Shown here in pieces: positions 16,102-25,750 of a stretch of DNA of 64,000 nt. The position numbers and the translations under genes are program-made. The notes under the pieces were generated by a model. The model saw only the letters and a list, made by a program, of their open reading frames with translations, ran no database searches and was not told where the DNA came from. The DNA is from Flavipsychrobacter sp. (GTDB lineage Bacteria > Bacteroidota > Bacteroidia > Chitinophagales > Chitinophagaceae): contig JAFIGV010000030.1 of the NCBI GenBank assembly GCA_017849575.1, positions 96,386 through 160,385 on the forward strand, written 5' to 3'. Every line of letters begins with the position of its first letter. The stretch's first letter is position 1.

Positions 16102-17351
16102 GAATAATCGTCTTGCCTTATCGTTTTGAGCGACTGTGCGACAAGCTTGAGTAAGCCCCGCGCCTCATTGCGCAAAAGATGGGTATGCAGACATTCACTG
16201 AGATTGGCGATTGCCTGGTACATGCCGGTCATCATCGTACGGTCACGTTTTGCATAATCCCAGATGGTAAGAAAACAATCCCGAAAAAGTTCTTCAAATG
16301 AGGATTCGGGAACCCATATCCTTTTCACTCCGTGTTGATCCTCCACAAAGGGTTGCGGAAAGTGGGAGGCACGAAACAGAAACAGGTTAGTAAGTGCCTG
16401 TACGCTCAGCAACGCCGTGCCCGGATCATTAATGCCGGGACTAAGGGCTTTGACTGCAATCTCCTTAAGCTGGTGGAAACCATTGGCAGGATTAGAATCA
16501 ATGGGCTGCCCGTCGTAAAAGTCGAATAAAAGCCTGCATTTCTCTGCAGTATCCGGTGTCACTTTCTGAGCCGAGACCAGGCGAAACAAGGGCATGCCTT
16601 TTAGCACAAAGCTGCCTTTCAATTGCAACACTTCAATCACAGCATCATGTTCTTCACACAGCCGCAGCAGCGCATGCTCTCCAAAGCCCTGAAAATAGCC
16701 GGATTCACCCGCTGCCACAATGTCTCCGCCCGCAAGGTGCGGTACATCCGCAGCCTGTCTCAGCGTGCAGCGTTTGTTCAATGCAGCAAGTGTTTCGTCG
16801 AGCACCCTGCGGATGATCACTTCATATTTCACCGACTGAGTGACATAATGAAGGAAGTAAATAAAGATAAAAATGTCTGCGATGGTGAACAGAATGAGCA
16901 GATAAATACTAAGCGATGGGACATAAATGCCCGAGTCCACATTGCGGATGGTGCTCAGCAGAGACAATGCATAGACGATGGTGCCCACATAGAAGCCGAG
17001 CACGACTTTCTGAAACTGATTGCCGATCATGCTCGTCACCACACGATTACTCATTTTTGTAGCGGCCTGATTGAGCAGAATCATCACCATCGAAAAACTG
17101 AAGACCAGCAGCGAGATGGTACCTGCGGCAATGGTAGAAGTTATATTTCGGGCCGTTTCAGCATCGCGCAGGCTCACCCACCCAATGTTGGACTTTATAT
17201 GCTTCCCTATCTCCGAAAAATCGAATCGCAACATGAGCACGGACAAGGCCATGAACCCCACCACGATAACGCCGGGCACAAAAGCGATGCTGTTCACAAA
17301 CTGGAAGTAGTGAATGCGCATCCATTTAAGGATTTTGGAAATCAGGCTCAT
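16095..17351 (-). CDS. DUF2254 membrane protein
   Basis: This 418-aa protein has four hydrophobic segments in its first 180 residues (roughly 13-36, 62-85, 105-125, 130-155) and a soluble C-terminal domain with FHQLKEIAVKALSPGINDPGTA, the most conserved block of DUF2254. Function is unknown. The ATG at 17351 is preceded by GGAGAAGG. The open frame continues upstream to 18266, but that part is antisense to the SDR gene and is not coding. An alternative ATG lies at 17375. It is divergent from the SDR gene. Confidence 0.85.
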   Translation of the reverse strand: MSLISKILKWMRIHYFQFVNSIAFVPGVIVVGFMALSVLMLRFDFSEIGKHIKSNIGWVSLRDAETARNITSTIAAGTISLLVFSFSMVMILLNQAATKMSNRVVTSMIGNQFQKVVLGFYVGTIVYALSLLSTIRNVDSGIYVPSLSIYLLILFTIADIFIFIYFLHYVTQSVKYEVIIRRVLDETLAALNKRCTLRQAADVPHLAGGDIVAAGESGYFQGFGEHALLRLCEEHDAVIEVLQLKGSFVLKGMPLFRLVSAQKVTPDTAEKCRLLFDFYDGQPIDSNPANGFHQLKEIAVKALSPGINDPGTALLSVQALTNLFLFRASHFPQPFVEDQHGVKRIWVPESSFEELFRDCFLTIWDYAKRDRTMMTGMYQAIANLSECLHTHLLRNEARGLLKLVAQSLKTIRQDDYSY

Positions 17352-17465
17352 GATCCTTCTCCAAAAAATTATCATACCAGCCTGATCATTTTCAAGGCAC
17401 AAACTTTTTAGCAAATACGGTAAAAACGGGCGCAGCGGCGGCGGGTCGGGCGTACCTACATCGTC

Positions 17466-18467
17466 ATGGAAAATACATTCAGGAATAAAGTTGTCGTCAT
17501 TACCGGAGCATCGGGTGGCGTAGGCAGAGCTGTAGCTCATGAATTTGCCCGTCAGGGTGCAAAAATCGCACTGCTTGCCCGGGGCATTGAAGGACTGGAA
17601 GGTGCGAAGAATGAGGTGGAAAAGCTGGGCGGTATAGCATTGATCATTCCCACAGACGTAGCCGACCCCGAACAAGTAGAAGCTGCAGCACAAAAGACAG
17701 AAGCTGTTTTTGGCTCCATCGATGTGTGGGTGAACAACGCGATGAACAGCGTTTTTTCTCTTTTTAAAGATATCCGGCCCGAGGAATTCAGAAGGGTTAC
17801 TGAAGTCACCTACCTCGGTCAGGTCTATGGCACCATGACCGCACTGAAACGCATGCTGCCCCGCAACGAAGGGAGTATCATTCTGGTAGGGTCGGCACTT
17901 GCCTACAGAGGCATTCCCTTGCAATCGGCCTACTGCGGCGCCAAACATGGCATTCAGGGATTCTACGACTCGCTGCGCTGCGAACTGATGCACGAGAAGA
18001 GCAAGGTCAACATGTGCATGGTACAACTGCCGGCGATGAATACCACACAATTCGGCTGGGTATTGAGCCGCCTGCCCAACAAACCCAGACCGATGGGCAA
18101 GATATATACACCCGAAGTAGCGGCGCGGGGAATAGTGTATGCCGCAGGCCACCCGCTGCGCGAGCTGCTCATTGGCTACCCGACGTATCAGGCCATTGTG
18201 GGAGATAAAATTGCCAGTTGGTATGCCGACCGTGTGCTGGCCGATACTGGCATTGACGGACAGCAAACGAATGAACCTAAAAGTGCAGACCGGAAAAACA
18301 ATTTATGGGAGCCCGTAGGTGAAGACCGCGGCACTCATGGAAATTTCGGTGCACAGTCGCACGACTTTAGTTATACCCTCTGGCTTTCCATGCATGGCAT
18401 TAACCCGATGGTTCCGTTCTGGGTGCTGGTCGCAATAATACTCGCTGCATTGATCATCTTGATTTAA
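17466..18467 (+). CDS. SDR family oxidoreductase with C-terminal membrane anchor
   Basis: This is a classical short-chain dehydrogenase. TGASGGVGRAVA at residues 13-24 is the NAD(P)-binding TGxxxGxG motif, NNAMNS the second structural motif, and YCGAKHG the catalytic Tyr-xxx-Lys. Residues about 240-333 extend past the usual fold and end in a hydrophobic helix (WVLVAIILAALIILI), so it is probably tail-anchored. This longer type recurs in stress clusters with trehalose and MscS genes. Substrate is unknown. It starts at the ATG at 17466 and shares a divergent promoter region with DUF2254. Confidence 0.88.
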   Translation: MENTFRNKVVVITGASGGVGRAVAHEFARQGAKIALLARGIEGLEGAKNEVEKLGGIALIIPTDVADPEQVEAAAQKTEAVFGSIDVWVNNAMNSVFSLFKDIRPEEFRRVTEVTYLGQVYGTMTALKRMLPRNEGSIILVGSALAYRGIPLQSAYCGAKHGIQGFYDSLRCELMHEKSKVNMCMVQLPAMNTTQFGWVLSRLPNKPRPMGKIYTPEVAARGIVYAAGHPLRELLIGYPTYQAIVGDKIASWYADRVLADTGIDGQQTNEPKSADRKNNLWEPVGEDRGTHGNFGAQSHDFSYTLWLSMHGINPMVPFWVLVAIILAALIILI

Positions 18468-18500
18468 TGCCGCAGACAAAAGCGCCAAAATTTTATTGCT

Positions 18501-18508
18501 TACCTTTG
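18501..18508 (+). promoter_or_regulatory. Putative -7 element upstream of the MscS gene
   Basis: TACCTTTG matches the Bacteroidetes -7 consensus TAnnTTTG exactly. With transcription starting near 18512 the MscS mRNA would have a leader of about 220 bases. I see no ORF of clear quality and no known riboswitch in 18512-18735. Confidence 0.4.
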
Positions 18509-18735
18509 CGACGGAAAACAAAGTTTTGCCTTCAACGATTCCGGATTCATTTCAGGAAGGTTATGTTTTCTACCGGCCTGTATCGGGCCGCGTTTCAATC
18601 GGCGAAAAGACCGCCGTTCATTAATCAACACAGTTGCCGTAAACCCGCGATTGTCAACAATTTTGAGCGCGGACAGTTTGTGCTGTCCTCTCGTGCTGCT
18701 GCCGCCCTGCAGCAAGCAGCCTTAACCAAAACACC

Positions 18736-19818
18736 ATGAAAGTGAACACCATGAGACTCTTCCACGATGGACTATTTCTTGAGAACAGTATGCAAAGCTG
18801 GCTGATAGCCCTGGGCCTTTTTGTGGCGCTGGCCATCACCATCACCGTCTTTCGGAGTATAGTTGTCAACAGGCTGAAAAAATGGACGCTAAAAACCAAA
18901 ACGACACTCGATGATTTTGCAGTAAGTATCATCGAAAGATCGGTAATACCCCTCCTGTACATTGTAGCCTTCTATGCGTCGGTAAACACACTCACTACAG
19001 CACCTGCCTTCGACCGTGTGCTGCGCATCGCTTTCTTATTTGCCAGCACATTTTTCGTGCTGCGCGCCGTGTCGGCGGTAGTACGTCAGTTCGTTTTCTC
19101 CTTTATAAAATATGAAGACAGCGAAGCAAAGGCCAAACAAGCCAAAGGTTTGCTGGTGATCGTGAACGTAACGATCTGGATTCTTGGACTGGTCTTCCTG
19201 ATTGATAATCTGGGCTATGATGTCACTACACTGATCACCGGTCTGGGAATTGGCGGTATTGCCATTGCACTGGCCGCACAAGCCATACTGGGAGATCTTT
19301 TCAGCTACTTCGTTATCTTTTTCGACAGACCCTTTGAGATTGGTGACTTCATTATCGTGGACGACAAAATGGGAACCATAGAATATGTGGGGGTAAAAAC
19401 CACACGCATCAGGACATTGAGCGGCGAACAGCTTATTTGCTCCAACACCTTTCTTACCAACGCACAGGTGCACAACTACAAAAGGATGGAACAACGCCGT
19501 GTGGTGTTCAAGATCGGTGTGACCTATCAGACGCCCAAAGAAAAACTGCAGCAAATTCCGGAAATGGTAAACAGCATTATCCGCGACACTTCTGAAGTAC
19601 GGCTGGACCGTGGCCATTTCAGTGAGTTTGGAGATTTCAGCCTCAACTTCGAATTCGTTTATTATGTGCTCAGCTCCGACTATACCATTTACATGAACAA
19701 GCAGCAAAGCATTTACCTGGGCATCGTGGCCGCCTTCGAAAGCGAAAACATTGAATTTGCTTACCCCACACAAACATTATTTGTTCAACAACTGCAACAA
19801 CAGACCACAGCAGCATAA
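18736..19818 (+). CDS. Mechanosensitive ion channel, MscS family
   Basis: This 360-aa membrane protein has hydrophobic segments near residues 22-40, 70-90, 95-115 and 140-160, then the pore-lining TM3 with small residues: GLGIGGIAIALAAQAILGDLF near 170-190. The beta domain follows (FFDRPFEIGDFI) and an alpha/beta C-terminal domain. MscS channels release osmolytes on hypo-osmotic shock. Directly downstream, after 12 bases, is trehalose-6-P synthase/phosphatase, so the pair would couple compatible-solute synthesis and release. The ATG at 18736 gives the full first membrane segment. Confidence 0.93.
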   Translation: MKVNTMRLFHDGLFLENSMQSWLIALGLFVALAITITVFRSIVVNRLKKWTLKTKTTLDDFAVSIIERSVIPLLYIVAFYASVNTLTTAPAFDRVLRIAFLFASTFFVLRAVSAVVRQFVFSFIKYEDSEAKAKQAKGLLVIVNVTIWILGLVFLIDNLGYDVTTLITGLGIGGIAIALAAQAILGDLFSYFVIFFDRPFEIGDFIIVDDKMGTIEYVGVKTTRIRTLSGEQLICSNTFLTNAQVHNYKRMEQRRVVFKIGVTYQTPKEKLQQIPEMVNSIIRDTSEVRLDRGHFSEFGDFSLNFEFVYYVLSSDYTIYMNKQQSIYLGIVAAFESENIEFAYPTQTLFVQQLQQQTTAA

Positions 19819-19830
19819 ACCCAAAACATC

Positions 19831-22074
19831 ATGGAAAGAAGATTATTCATTGTATCGAACAGACTACCCGTAAATATTGAAACGCACGACGATAAAACCA
19901 CAGTGCGGCCTTCGCCCGGAGGTTTGGTCACGGCTATTGACAGCTACATGCAAAAAAAAGAACTCGCCAATGAAAAAGAGTTCGACAAAAAACTCTGGGT
20001 GGGTGTGCCGGGCTGCACGTACAGCAATTGGAGCCGGGTAGCCGGAGATCTCAGCAATGAACAATATGAATATCTGCCGGTCTTCATTCCAAAAAAAACC
20101 TTTGAGGGTTATTACAATGGTATGGCGAACTCGGTATTGTGGGCCTTGTTTCACTACTTCCCTTCTTTTGCAGAATTCAACAGCAACAACTATCAGCATT
20201 ATCATACGGCCAACAACGAATTTCTCAGTGTCCTCATGCGCCATCTTCGCCCTAATGATACTGTGTGGATCCACGACTATCACCTATTGCCTCTGGCGGG
20301 AATGCTCAGGGAACAGATGCCGGAACTCACCATTGGTTTCTTTCTCCACATCCCCTTTCCTTCCTACGAAATATTTCGCATCATGCCGAAGCGATGGCAG
20401 CGCGATTTACTGAAAGGTATGCTTGGCGCCGACCTTGTAGGATTTCATACCCGCGACTATGCGGACCACTTTCTGAAATGTGTCCAGAAAGTATTGGGTA
20501 TTGACCACTACATGAACGTGCTTCGCATGCCCGAACGCCTGATACAGGTGGGCGTTTACCCGATCAGCATTGACTATGAAAAATTTCACGGTGCCTGGGA
20601 CGACAAAACTGTAAAGAAGCTGAGGGAGCAAATGAAGAGTCAATTCCCCGACAAAAAGATCATCTTTTCGGCAGACCGGCTCGATTATACAAAAGGAGTG
20701 ACCAACAGACTACGCGGCTATGAATATTTTCTCAATAAATATCCCGAGTACCGCGAGCAAGTGGTGTTTGTGATGGTGATCGTTCCGTCGCGCGATGCCT
20801 TGTCGAAGTATGCAGAACGAAAAAAGATGATTGACGAGTTCATCGGAAGTCTCAACAGCACGCTGGGCAATTTTAGCTGGCAACCGGTTTTCTACCAGTA
20901 CAATGCCCTCAATTTCGAAGAACTCGTAGCTATGTACACAAGTTGCGATCTCGCACTGATAACGCCTATAAGAGATGGAATGAACCTGGTAGCCAAAGAA
21001 TTTGTAGCCAGCAGAAAGGACGAACATGGCGTGCTGGTGCTCAGTGAAATGACGGGCGCGGCAAAAGAACTTACGGAGGCGCTCAACATTAATCCTATAG
21101 ACATCGAAGAGATTGCAGAAAAAATAAAACGCGGCCTGGAGATGAGCCCTACAGAACAGAAGGCACGCATCCGGAAAATGCAGCAACGCATCAGCCGATA
21201 CGATGTGACACGCTGGGCTGAAGAATTTTTCAACGACCTAAACGAGAGCAAAACGATGAAGCAAAATTTTCAGGTAAGGTTCCTGGACAGTACAGAAAAG
21301 ACCCAACTGATCTACGACTATGCAAAAGCCCGCAAGCGCCTCTTGCTGCTGGATTATGATGGAACGCTTTCTCCTATCGTGTCATTACCGCAGCTCGCTC
21401 AGCCAAGCGACGAACTGCTGGACACCTTGCGTTTGCTTTCTTCCGATGAGCGGAACGATGTATTTATCATCAGTGGCCGCGACGCCACTTCGCTGAATGA
21501 ATGGCTGGGCGATCTACCCGTAAACATCATTGCCGAACACGGGTCGCTTGTAAAGATGAAAAACGGGTCGTGGATGCAGGCACCGCACGCAGCAGCCGAC
21601 TGGCAGCCCTTGGTGGCGGACATGATGGAGCGATACGTAGCCAACTGCCCGGGCAGCTTTATCGAAAAGAAACGCTTTGCCCTGGCCTGGCACTATAGAA
21701 ATGCAGACGAAGAGACTGCACCGGGCTACGCCATGGATTTGTATGAAGAGCTCAACGGGAGCGCCGACAAAGTGAATGTAAATGTGATCAGAGGCAGTAA
21801 GGTTATAGAAGTACGCAGCACAGGAATCGACAAGGGAAAAGCCGCACAAAATATTCTTCAGAATAAAGACTACGATTTCATTTTTGCCTGTGGTGATGAC
21901 ACTACCGATGAAGATATGTTCCGACAGCTTGCCGGCGTAAAGAACAGCTACACCATCAAGGTGGGCACGGAAGCGTCCTACGCCCGCTACAACCTGCACA
22001 CCAGTGAAATGGTGTTGCCTTTGTTGCAAAACTTCGGTCATACCGGTACAAAAAAGGCCGAGCTCTCTACCTGA
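19831..22074 (+). CDS. Bifunctional trehalose-6-phosphate synthase/phosphatase
   Basis: Residues 1-470 are a GT20 trehalose-6-phosphate synthase (UDP-glucose plus glucose-6-P): PSPGGLVTAID, VWIHDYHLLPL, and the donor-binding RDGMNLVAKEF. Residues about 500-740 are an OtsB-type HAD phosphatase with nucleophile motif LLLDYDGTLSP and the metal motif GDDTTDEDMF. One polypeptide thus makes trehalose from activated glucose, as in other Bacteroidetes OtsAB fusions. It follows MscS by 12 bases on the same strand and is probably cotranscribed. A GH15 enzyme gene 14 kb away may act on related sugars. Confidence 0.95.
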   Translation: MERRLFIVSNRLPVNIETHDDKTTVRPSPGGLVTAIDSYMQKKELANEKEFDKKLWVGVPGCTYSNWSRVAGDLSNEQYEYLPVFIPKKTFEGYYNGMANSVLWALFHYFPSFAEFNSNNYQHYHTANNEFLSVLMRHLRPNDTVWIHDYHLLPLAGMLREQMPELTIGFFLHIPFPSYEIFRIMPKRWQRDLLKGMLGADLVGFHTRDYADHFLKCVQKVLGIDHYMNVLRMPERLIQVGVYPISIDYEKFHGAWDDKTVKKLREQMKSQFPDKKIIFSADRLDYTKGVTNRLRGYEYFLNKYPEYREQVVFVMVIVPSRDALSKYAERKKMIDEFIGSLNSTLGNFSWQPVFYQYNALNFEELVAMYTSCDLALITPIRDGMNLVAKEFVASRKDEHGVLVLSEMTGAAKELTEALNINPIDIEEIAEKIKRGLEMSPTEQKARIRKMQQRISRYDVTRWAEEFFNDLNESKTMKQNFQVRFLDSTEKTQLIYDYAKARKRLLLLDYDGTLSPIVSLPQLAQPSDELLDTLRLLSSDERNDVFIISGRDATSLNEWLGDLPVNIIAEHGSLVKMKNGSWMQAPHAAADWQPLVADMMERYVANCPGSFIEKKRFALAWHYRNADEETAPGYAMDLYEELNGSADKVNVNVIRGSKVIEVRSTGIDKGKAAQNILQNKDYDFIFACGDDTTDEDMFRQLAGVKNSYTIKVGTEASYARYNLHTSEMVLPLLQNFGHTGTKKAELST

Positions 22075-22081
22075 GCCTTCA

Positions 22082-22513
22082 CTAATCCACCCGAATCAGC
22101 GGCAGACCGGTTTCTTCATCCATCCTGCGCTGCAGATAGCCGGGGTGTTCGGTAAGGACTACCTCAAGCGTGGGACGCACGATGCCCCGCAAAAGGTGGC
22201 CACCAATGGCTTGTCCGTCTTTTTTGCCTAACACGACATGTACATGTAGCTTTGACTCGTCGCCATACAAGGCTACATCTCCGGTAAGAGAAAGAACTTC
22301 CACCTGCTCACCGACGGGTATTTTATGATAGTCACGGATACTGTAGTCAAAATATCCCAGTTCGGCTTCTTTGAATGCTCCAATAGCCTTGAAGCTGGCG
22401 GCTTTCAATTTCCGTTCGCTCGCAAAGGTCTGCAAGCCTTCCATCACCTCGTCGCCAGCGTCAAACACCAGCGCGTAAGTAGTCGGTGACGGGTTTAGCA
22501 ATTTGTATCTCAT
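22082..22513 (-). CDS. PPC/DUF296 domain protein
   Basis: This 143-aa single-domain protein of the PPC family is found as a plant AT-hook partner and as bacterial stand-alone proteins of unknown role. The metal-site-like histidines LHVHVVLG and the GGHL loop are present, and the length fits a trimeric PPC fold. It overlaps the upstream FAD oxidoreductase gene by 4 bases (ATGA), so it is the last gene of the operon TPP enzyme, enolase-family, FAD oxidoreductase, PPC. DNA binding is not shown for the stand-alone form. Confidence 0.85.
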   Translation of the reverse strand: MRYKLLNPSPTTYALVFDAGDEVMEGLQTFASERKLKAASFKAIGAFKEAELGYFDYSIRDYHKIPVGEQVEVLSLTGDVALYGDESKLHVHVVLGKKDGQAIGGHLLRGIVRPTLEVVLTEHPGYLQRRMDEETGLPLIRVD

Positions 22514-25500
22514 CCTCTACGTTTTTTATCAGCCAGTAAAATCGCTGCAGCTCCGAGGACGACTATACCAAGCAGAAGCAGCGTATTGCGTACTCGGTTG
22601 GGATGATGCAGTTTGCGTGCATCTACATAGGCTCTTTCCGGATAATGTAGTGCTCTTCCTTTCTGCTCAAGAGCCATCTGTAATACCTGAGCCAGGTGCA
22701 TCCCTTTCCTTGTAGTGAGTTGCTCTATCTGTTCCCGGCAGCTAAAACCATCGGCCACTATTACGGTATCCGAACCAGCTTTACGCACGGCCGGCAGCAA
22801 AACCCTTTCACCGGAGGCAACAGACACGTCATAATGCGCACCCTCTTCATACCCAAAGTACCCGGCCATTCCGCAGCAACCGGCATCGAGCACTTCGAGT
22901 TCCGCTCCCGTTTTCTTCAACAGCTTTCGCTCCGCTTCGGTCTTCATGATTGCTTTATGATGACAATGACCGTGCATCACTACCTTTTGACCGAGCCTTC
23001 CCGGAATAAAATCCGGACAATACTTTTCCAGAAATTCAGCGAGCGTAAAGGTTTGGTGGCAAAGCCGCTGCGCATCGTGATCCTGCGGATAAAGTCCGGT
23101 GAGTTCGTCCCGGAATACCGCCACACAACTGGGTTCTAATCCCACCACCGGTGTGCCGGCCTGTATCTCTGCACGCAATGCATCCATGATGTCGCGCAGC
23201 ATACCACGGGCGGTATCGAGCATGCCAAAGTCGTAGAGCGGACGACCACAGCAAAGTGTTTTACGGGGTATCACTACCTCGCAGCCTGCCGCTTCCAGCA
23301 CATGCGTCGCAGCTACAAGTGTTTCCGGTTTGAAAAAATTGTTGAACGTATCCACCCATAAAATCACTTTTTGAGCGGTAACGTCCTGTGTGTGGGTTTT
23401 TCTGTTTCGGAACCATTCTCGATAAGTGTAGGTAGCGAATTTTGGCAGCTTTCGTTTCTGCGATATTCCGCCTGCCAGTTTCATGAGATTACTCACGATC
23501 GGTGTCTGTGTCAGAAAGTTGGCTACCCCGGGCATCATGGACGCCATGCGCGCCCACCAGTAAATCCAGCCAAATGCATAGGCCGACCGCGGACGGAGCC
23601 TTCCCTTATAGTAATGCGCTAAAAACTCCGCTTTGTAAGTGGCCATATCCACATTTACCGGACAATCCCCCTTACAGCCTTTGCACGCCAGACAAAGATC
23701 GAGGGCTTCTTTCACTTCGGCATCTTTCCATCCGTCTTTCAGCACGTCGCCCTGCAACATCTCAAACAACATATGGGCACGGCCACGTGTACTATGCTTT
23801 TCTTCACGCGTCACCATATAGCTGGGGCACATCGTACCCCCTTCCTCCCGGCGACACTTCCCCACCCCTACGCACCGAAGAGCTGCATGGGCGAAACTAT
23901 GCTGATCTGCGGCAAACGAAAAATAGGTGTCGGCATGCGGTGGGTTGTAGTGATTGTCGATGCGCAGATTACCGAGCTGTCCGTAGGTATCAATAATTTT
24001 TCCCGGGTTCATCTTTCCTTCGGGATCCCATATCTTCTTAAACTCCCGAAAAGCCTCAACAAGTTCGTTTCCATACATGATGTGCAGCAAGTCCCCTCTC
24101 GACTGCCCGTCGCCATGCTCGCCCGAGATAGAACCTTTGTACTTTACTACCAGATGCGCAGCTTCCTGGGTAAAGGCAAGGTAGTCGTCCAGACCTTCTT
24201 TGGTAAACATATCGAACTGGACACGGCAGTGAATACAACCCTGCCCGAAGTGGCCATAGACGGAGGGATTGTAACCATACTTGGCAAAAAGCTCCTTCAG
24301 CTCTTTTAAATATTCACCGACGTGCACGGGGGCCACGGCCGAGTCTTCCCAGCCGGGCACACTCATGGGTTCGCCGGGCACCCAGGCTGTGGCACCTAGT
24401 CCCGATTCGCGGATCTCCCACAGTTTCGATTCCTGCGCTTCATCATCAAACAGGCTCATGGAGGGAGGGTTGTCTTGCTTGCGGAGCATGGCCATTACCT
24501 CCTTCGCCTTATTGTCTGCATCCGCTTTATCCTCGCCGCCAAATTCAACCAGCAACCATCCCTTTCCATCGGGCAGCAGTGGCAAGTCCTGCATATTCAA
24601 TCCTTTTTTTCTCATGTAGGAGATGAGTAGGTCATCAATGCCTTCGAGGCCAATCGGCTTGTATTTCAATATCTCAGGAACATGCCCTCCGGCCTCAAAT
24701 ACATCCGGATAGCCGAGTACGAGCAGCGACCGTGCTTTGGGATTTTTAAGTAGCCGGAGCTTTGCCTCAAGGATAGTAACCAGGGTGTTTTCTGAGCCAA
24801 CTAAGGCTCGCGCCACATTGAAACCGTTTTCAGGCAGAAGCTGCGGCAAATTATAACCGGAAACCCGGCGGGGAATATTCGGGAAACGCTCACGAATAAG
24901 CGGGGCATATTTCTCAGTAAACTCCTTTAGCTTCCGGTAGATCTCGGACTTTCTGCCGCCTTCGCTGATGATTTGTTCCAACTCATGCGGAGTAGTGGGC
25001 CCTACCGTCATCTCGACACCATCGTAGGTAAGCACACGAAGGGAAACCACGTTATCAGCAGTGCGTGCTCCGTCGCCTTCAAACTGAGCCATTACCGAAT
25101 GGATGCCACAGGAGTCGTTACCAAGCATTCCCCCCAGTGTGCAATGCGAGTGTGTGGCCGGATCGGGACCAAAGGTCAGCCCGATCTTTTTCTCTGTGGC
25201 ATGACGCATATCGTCCAGCACAATACCGGTCTCTACCGTTACGGTACGAGACTCCGCATCCATATCAAGAATCTTGTTGTAGTATTTTGACAAATCCATC
25301 ACCACAGCAACATTGCAACACTGACCGGCAAGGCTGGTACCACCACCGCGTACCAGCAACGGCGCCCCATGCTGCCGGCACAAGGCTACTGTACGGCGAA
25401 TATCCTCGCGTGTGCGAGGGAGCACAACACCAATGGGTATCTGCCGGTAGTTGGAAGCATCGGTGGCATAGAGCGCTTTGCTGCCTGCGTCAAATCGAAC

Positions 25501-25686
25501 TTCTCCGGAAACCGAACTTTGTAAGGCAGCTTGTAGCGCTTTTGCATCAACGTGTTTCGACTGCGGTGTTTCAAAACTGGTACTTCTGTCGCCGCCACCC
25601 TGCGCAGAAGATTCTGAATGGTCTCCATGGGTCAGCGGGTGCGGGGCGCTTTGCCTGCGTTCCTGTATCTGTTGTTTTAGCTCCAT
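22510..25686 (-). CDS. FAD-linked oxidase fused to Fe-S (CCG-domain) oxidoreductase
   Basis: This is a 1058-aa fusion of GlcD-like and GlcF-like parts (YdiJ type), likely oxidising a 2-hydroxy acid such as D-lactate or D-2-hydroxyglutarate. FAD_binding_4 lies at about 75-300 (LVRGGGTSLAGQC), the FAD-oxidase C-terminal domain to about 570 with GEHGDGQSRGD, two cysteine clusters for 4Fe-4S near 605 (CVGVGKC) and 665 (CLACKGCKGDCP), and two CCG motifs near 812 and 935. The C-terminus has one hydrophobic helix (about 1035-1052) followed by KKRRG, so it may be membrane-anchored. The upstream gene ends 64 bases away. Confidence 0.9.
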   Translation of the reverse strand: MELKQQIQERRQSAPHPLTHGDHSESSAQGGGDRSTSFETPQSKHVDAKALQAALQSSVSGEVRFDAGSKALYATDASNYRQIPIGVVLPRTREDIRRTVALCRQHGAPLLVRGGGTSLAGQCCNVAVVMDLSKYYNKILDMDAESRTVTVETGIVLDDMRHATEKKIGLTFGPDPATHSHCTLGGMLGNDSCGIHSVMAQFEGDGARTADNVVSLRVLTYDGVEMTVGPTTPHELEQIISEGGRKSEIYRKLKEFTEKYAPLIRERFPNIPRRVSGYNLPQLLPENGFNVARALVGSENTLVTILEAKLRLLKNPKARSLLVLGYPDVFEAGGHVPEILKYKPIGLEGIDDLLISYMRKKGLNMQDLPLLPDGKGWLLVEFGGEDKADADNKAKEVMAMLRKQDNPPSMSLFDDEAQESKLWEIRESGLGATAWVPGEPMSVPGWEDSAVAPVHVGEYLKELKELFAKYGYNPSVYGHFGQGCIHCRVQFDMFTKEGLDDYLAFTQEAAHLVVKYKGSISGEHGDGQSRGDLLHIMYGNELVEAFREFKKIWDPEGKMNPGKIIDTYGQLGNLRIDNHYNPPHADTYFSFAADQHSFAHAALRCVGVGKCRREEGGTMCPSYMVTREEKHSTRGRAHMLFEMLQGDVLKDGWKDAEVKEALDLCLACKGCKGDCPVNVDMATYKAEFLAHYYKGRLRPRSAYAFGWIYWWARMASMMPGVANFLTQTPIVSNLMKLAGGISQKRKLPKFATYTYREWFRNRKTHTQDVTAQKVILWVDTFNNFFKPETLVAATHVLEAAGCEVVIPRKTLCCGRPLYDFGMLDTARGMLRDIMDALRAEIQAGTPVVGLEPSCVAVFRDELTGLYPQDHDAQRLCHQTFTLAEFLEKYCPDFIPGRLGQKVVMHGHCHHKAIMKTEAERKLLKKTGAELEVLDAGCCGMAGYFGYEEGAHYDVSVASGERVLLPAVRKAGSDTVIVADGFSCREQIEQLTTRKGMHLAQVLQMALEQKGRALHYPERAYVDARKLHHPNRVRNTLLLLGIVVLGAAAILLADKKRRG

Positions 25687-25750
25687 TTTTCTAAAATTTT
25701 TTGGTACCTAAAGCATTTCCTTCTGTCACGGAGATCCTTCTTTCCACAGC

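Noticed and set aside
15222..16154. Long plus-strand frame of 310 codons
   Set aside because: It overlaps the VKOR-like domain and SPW gene in another frame, and those have recognisable families.
17352..18266. Upstream extension of the DUF2254 reading frame to 18266
   Set aside because: It is antisense to the SDR gene, shows no family similarity, and the ATG at 17351 has a good ribosome-binding site.
18467..18739. 90-codon frame between SDR and MscS
   Set aside because: Basic low-quality composition, no family, and it contains the -7 element of the next gene.
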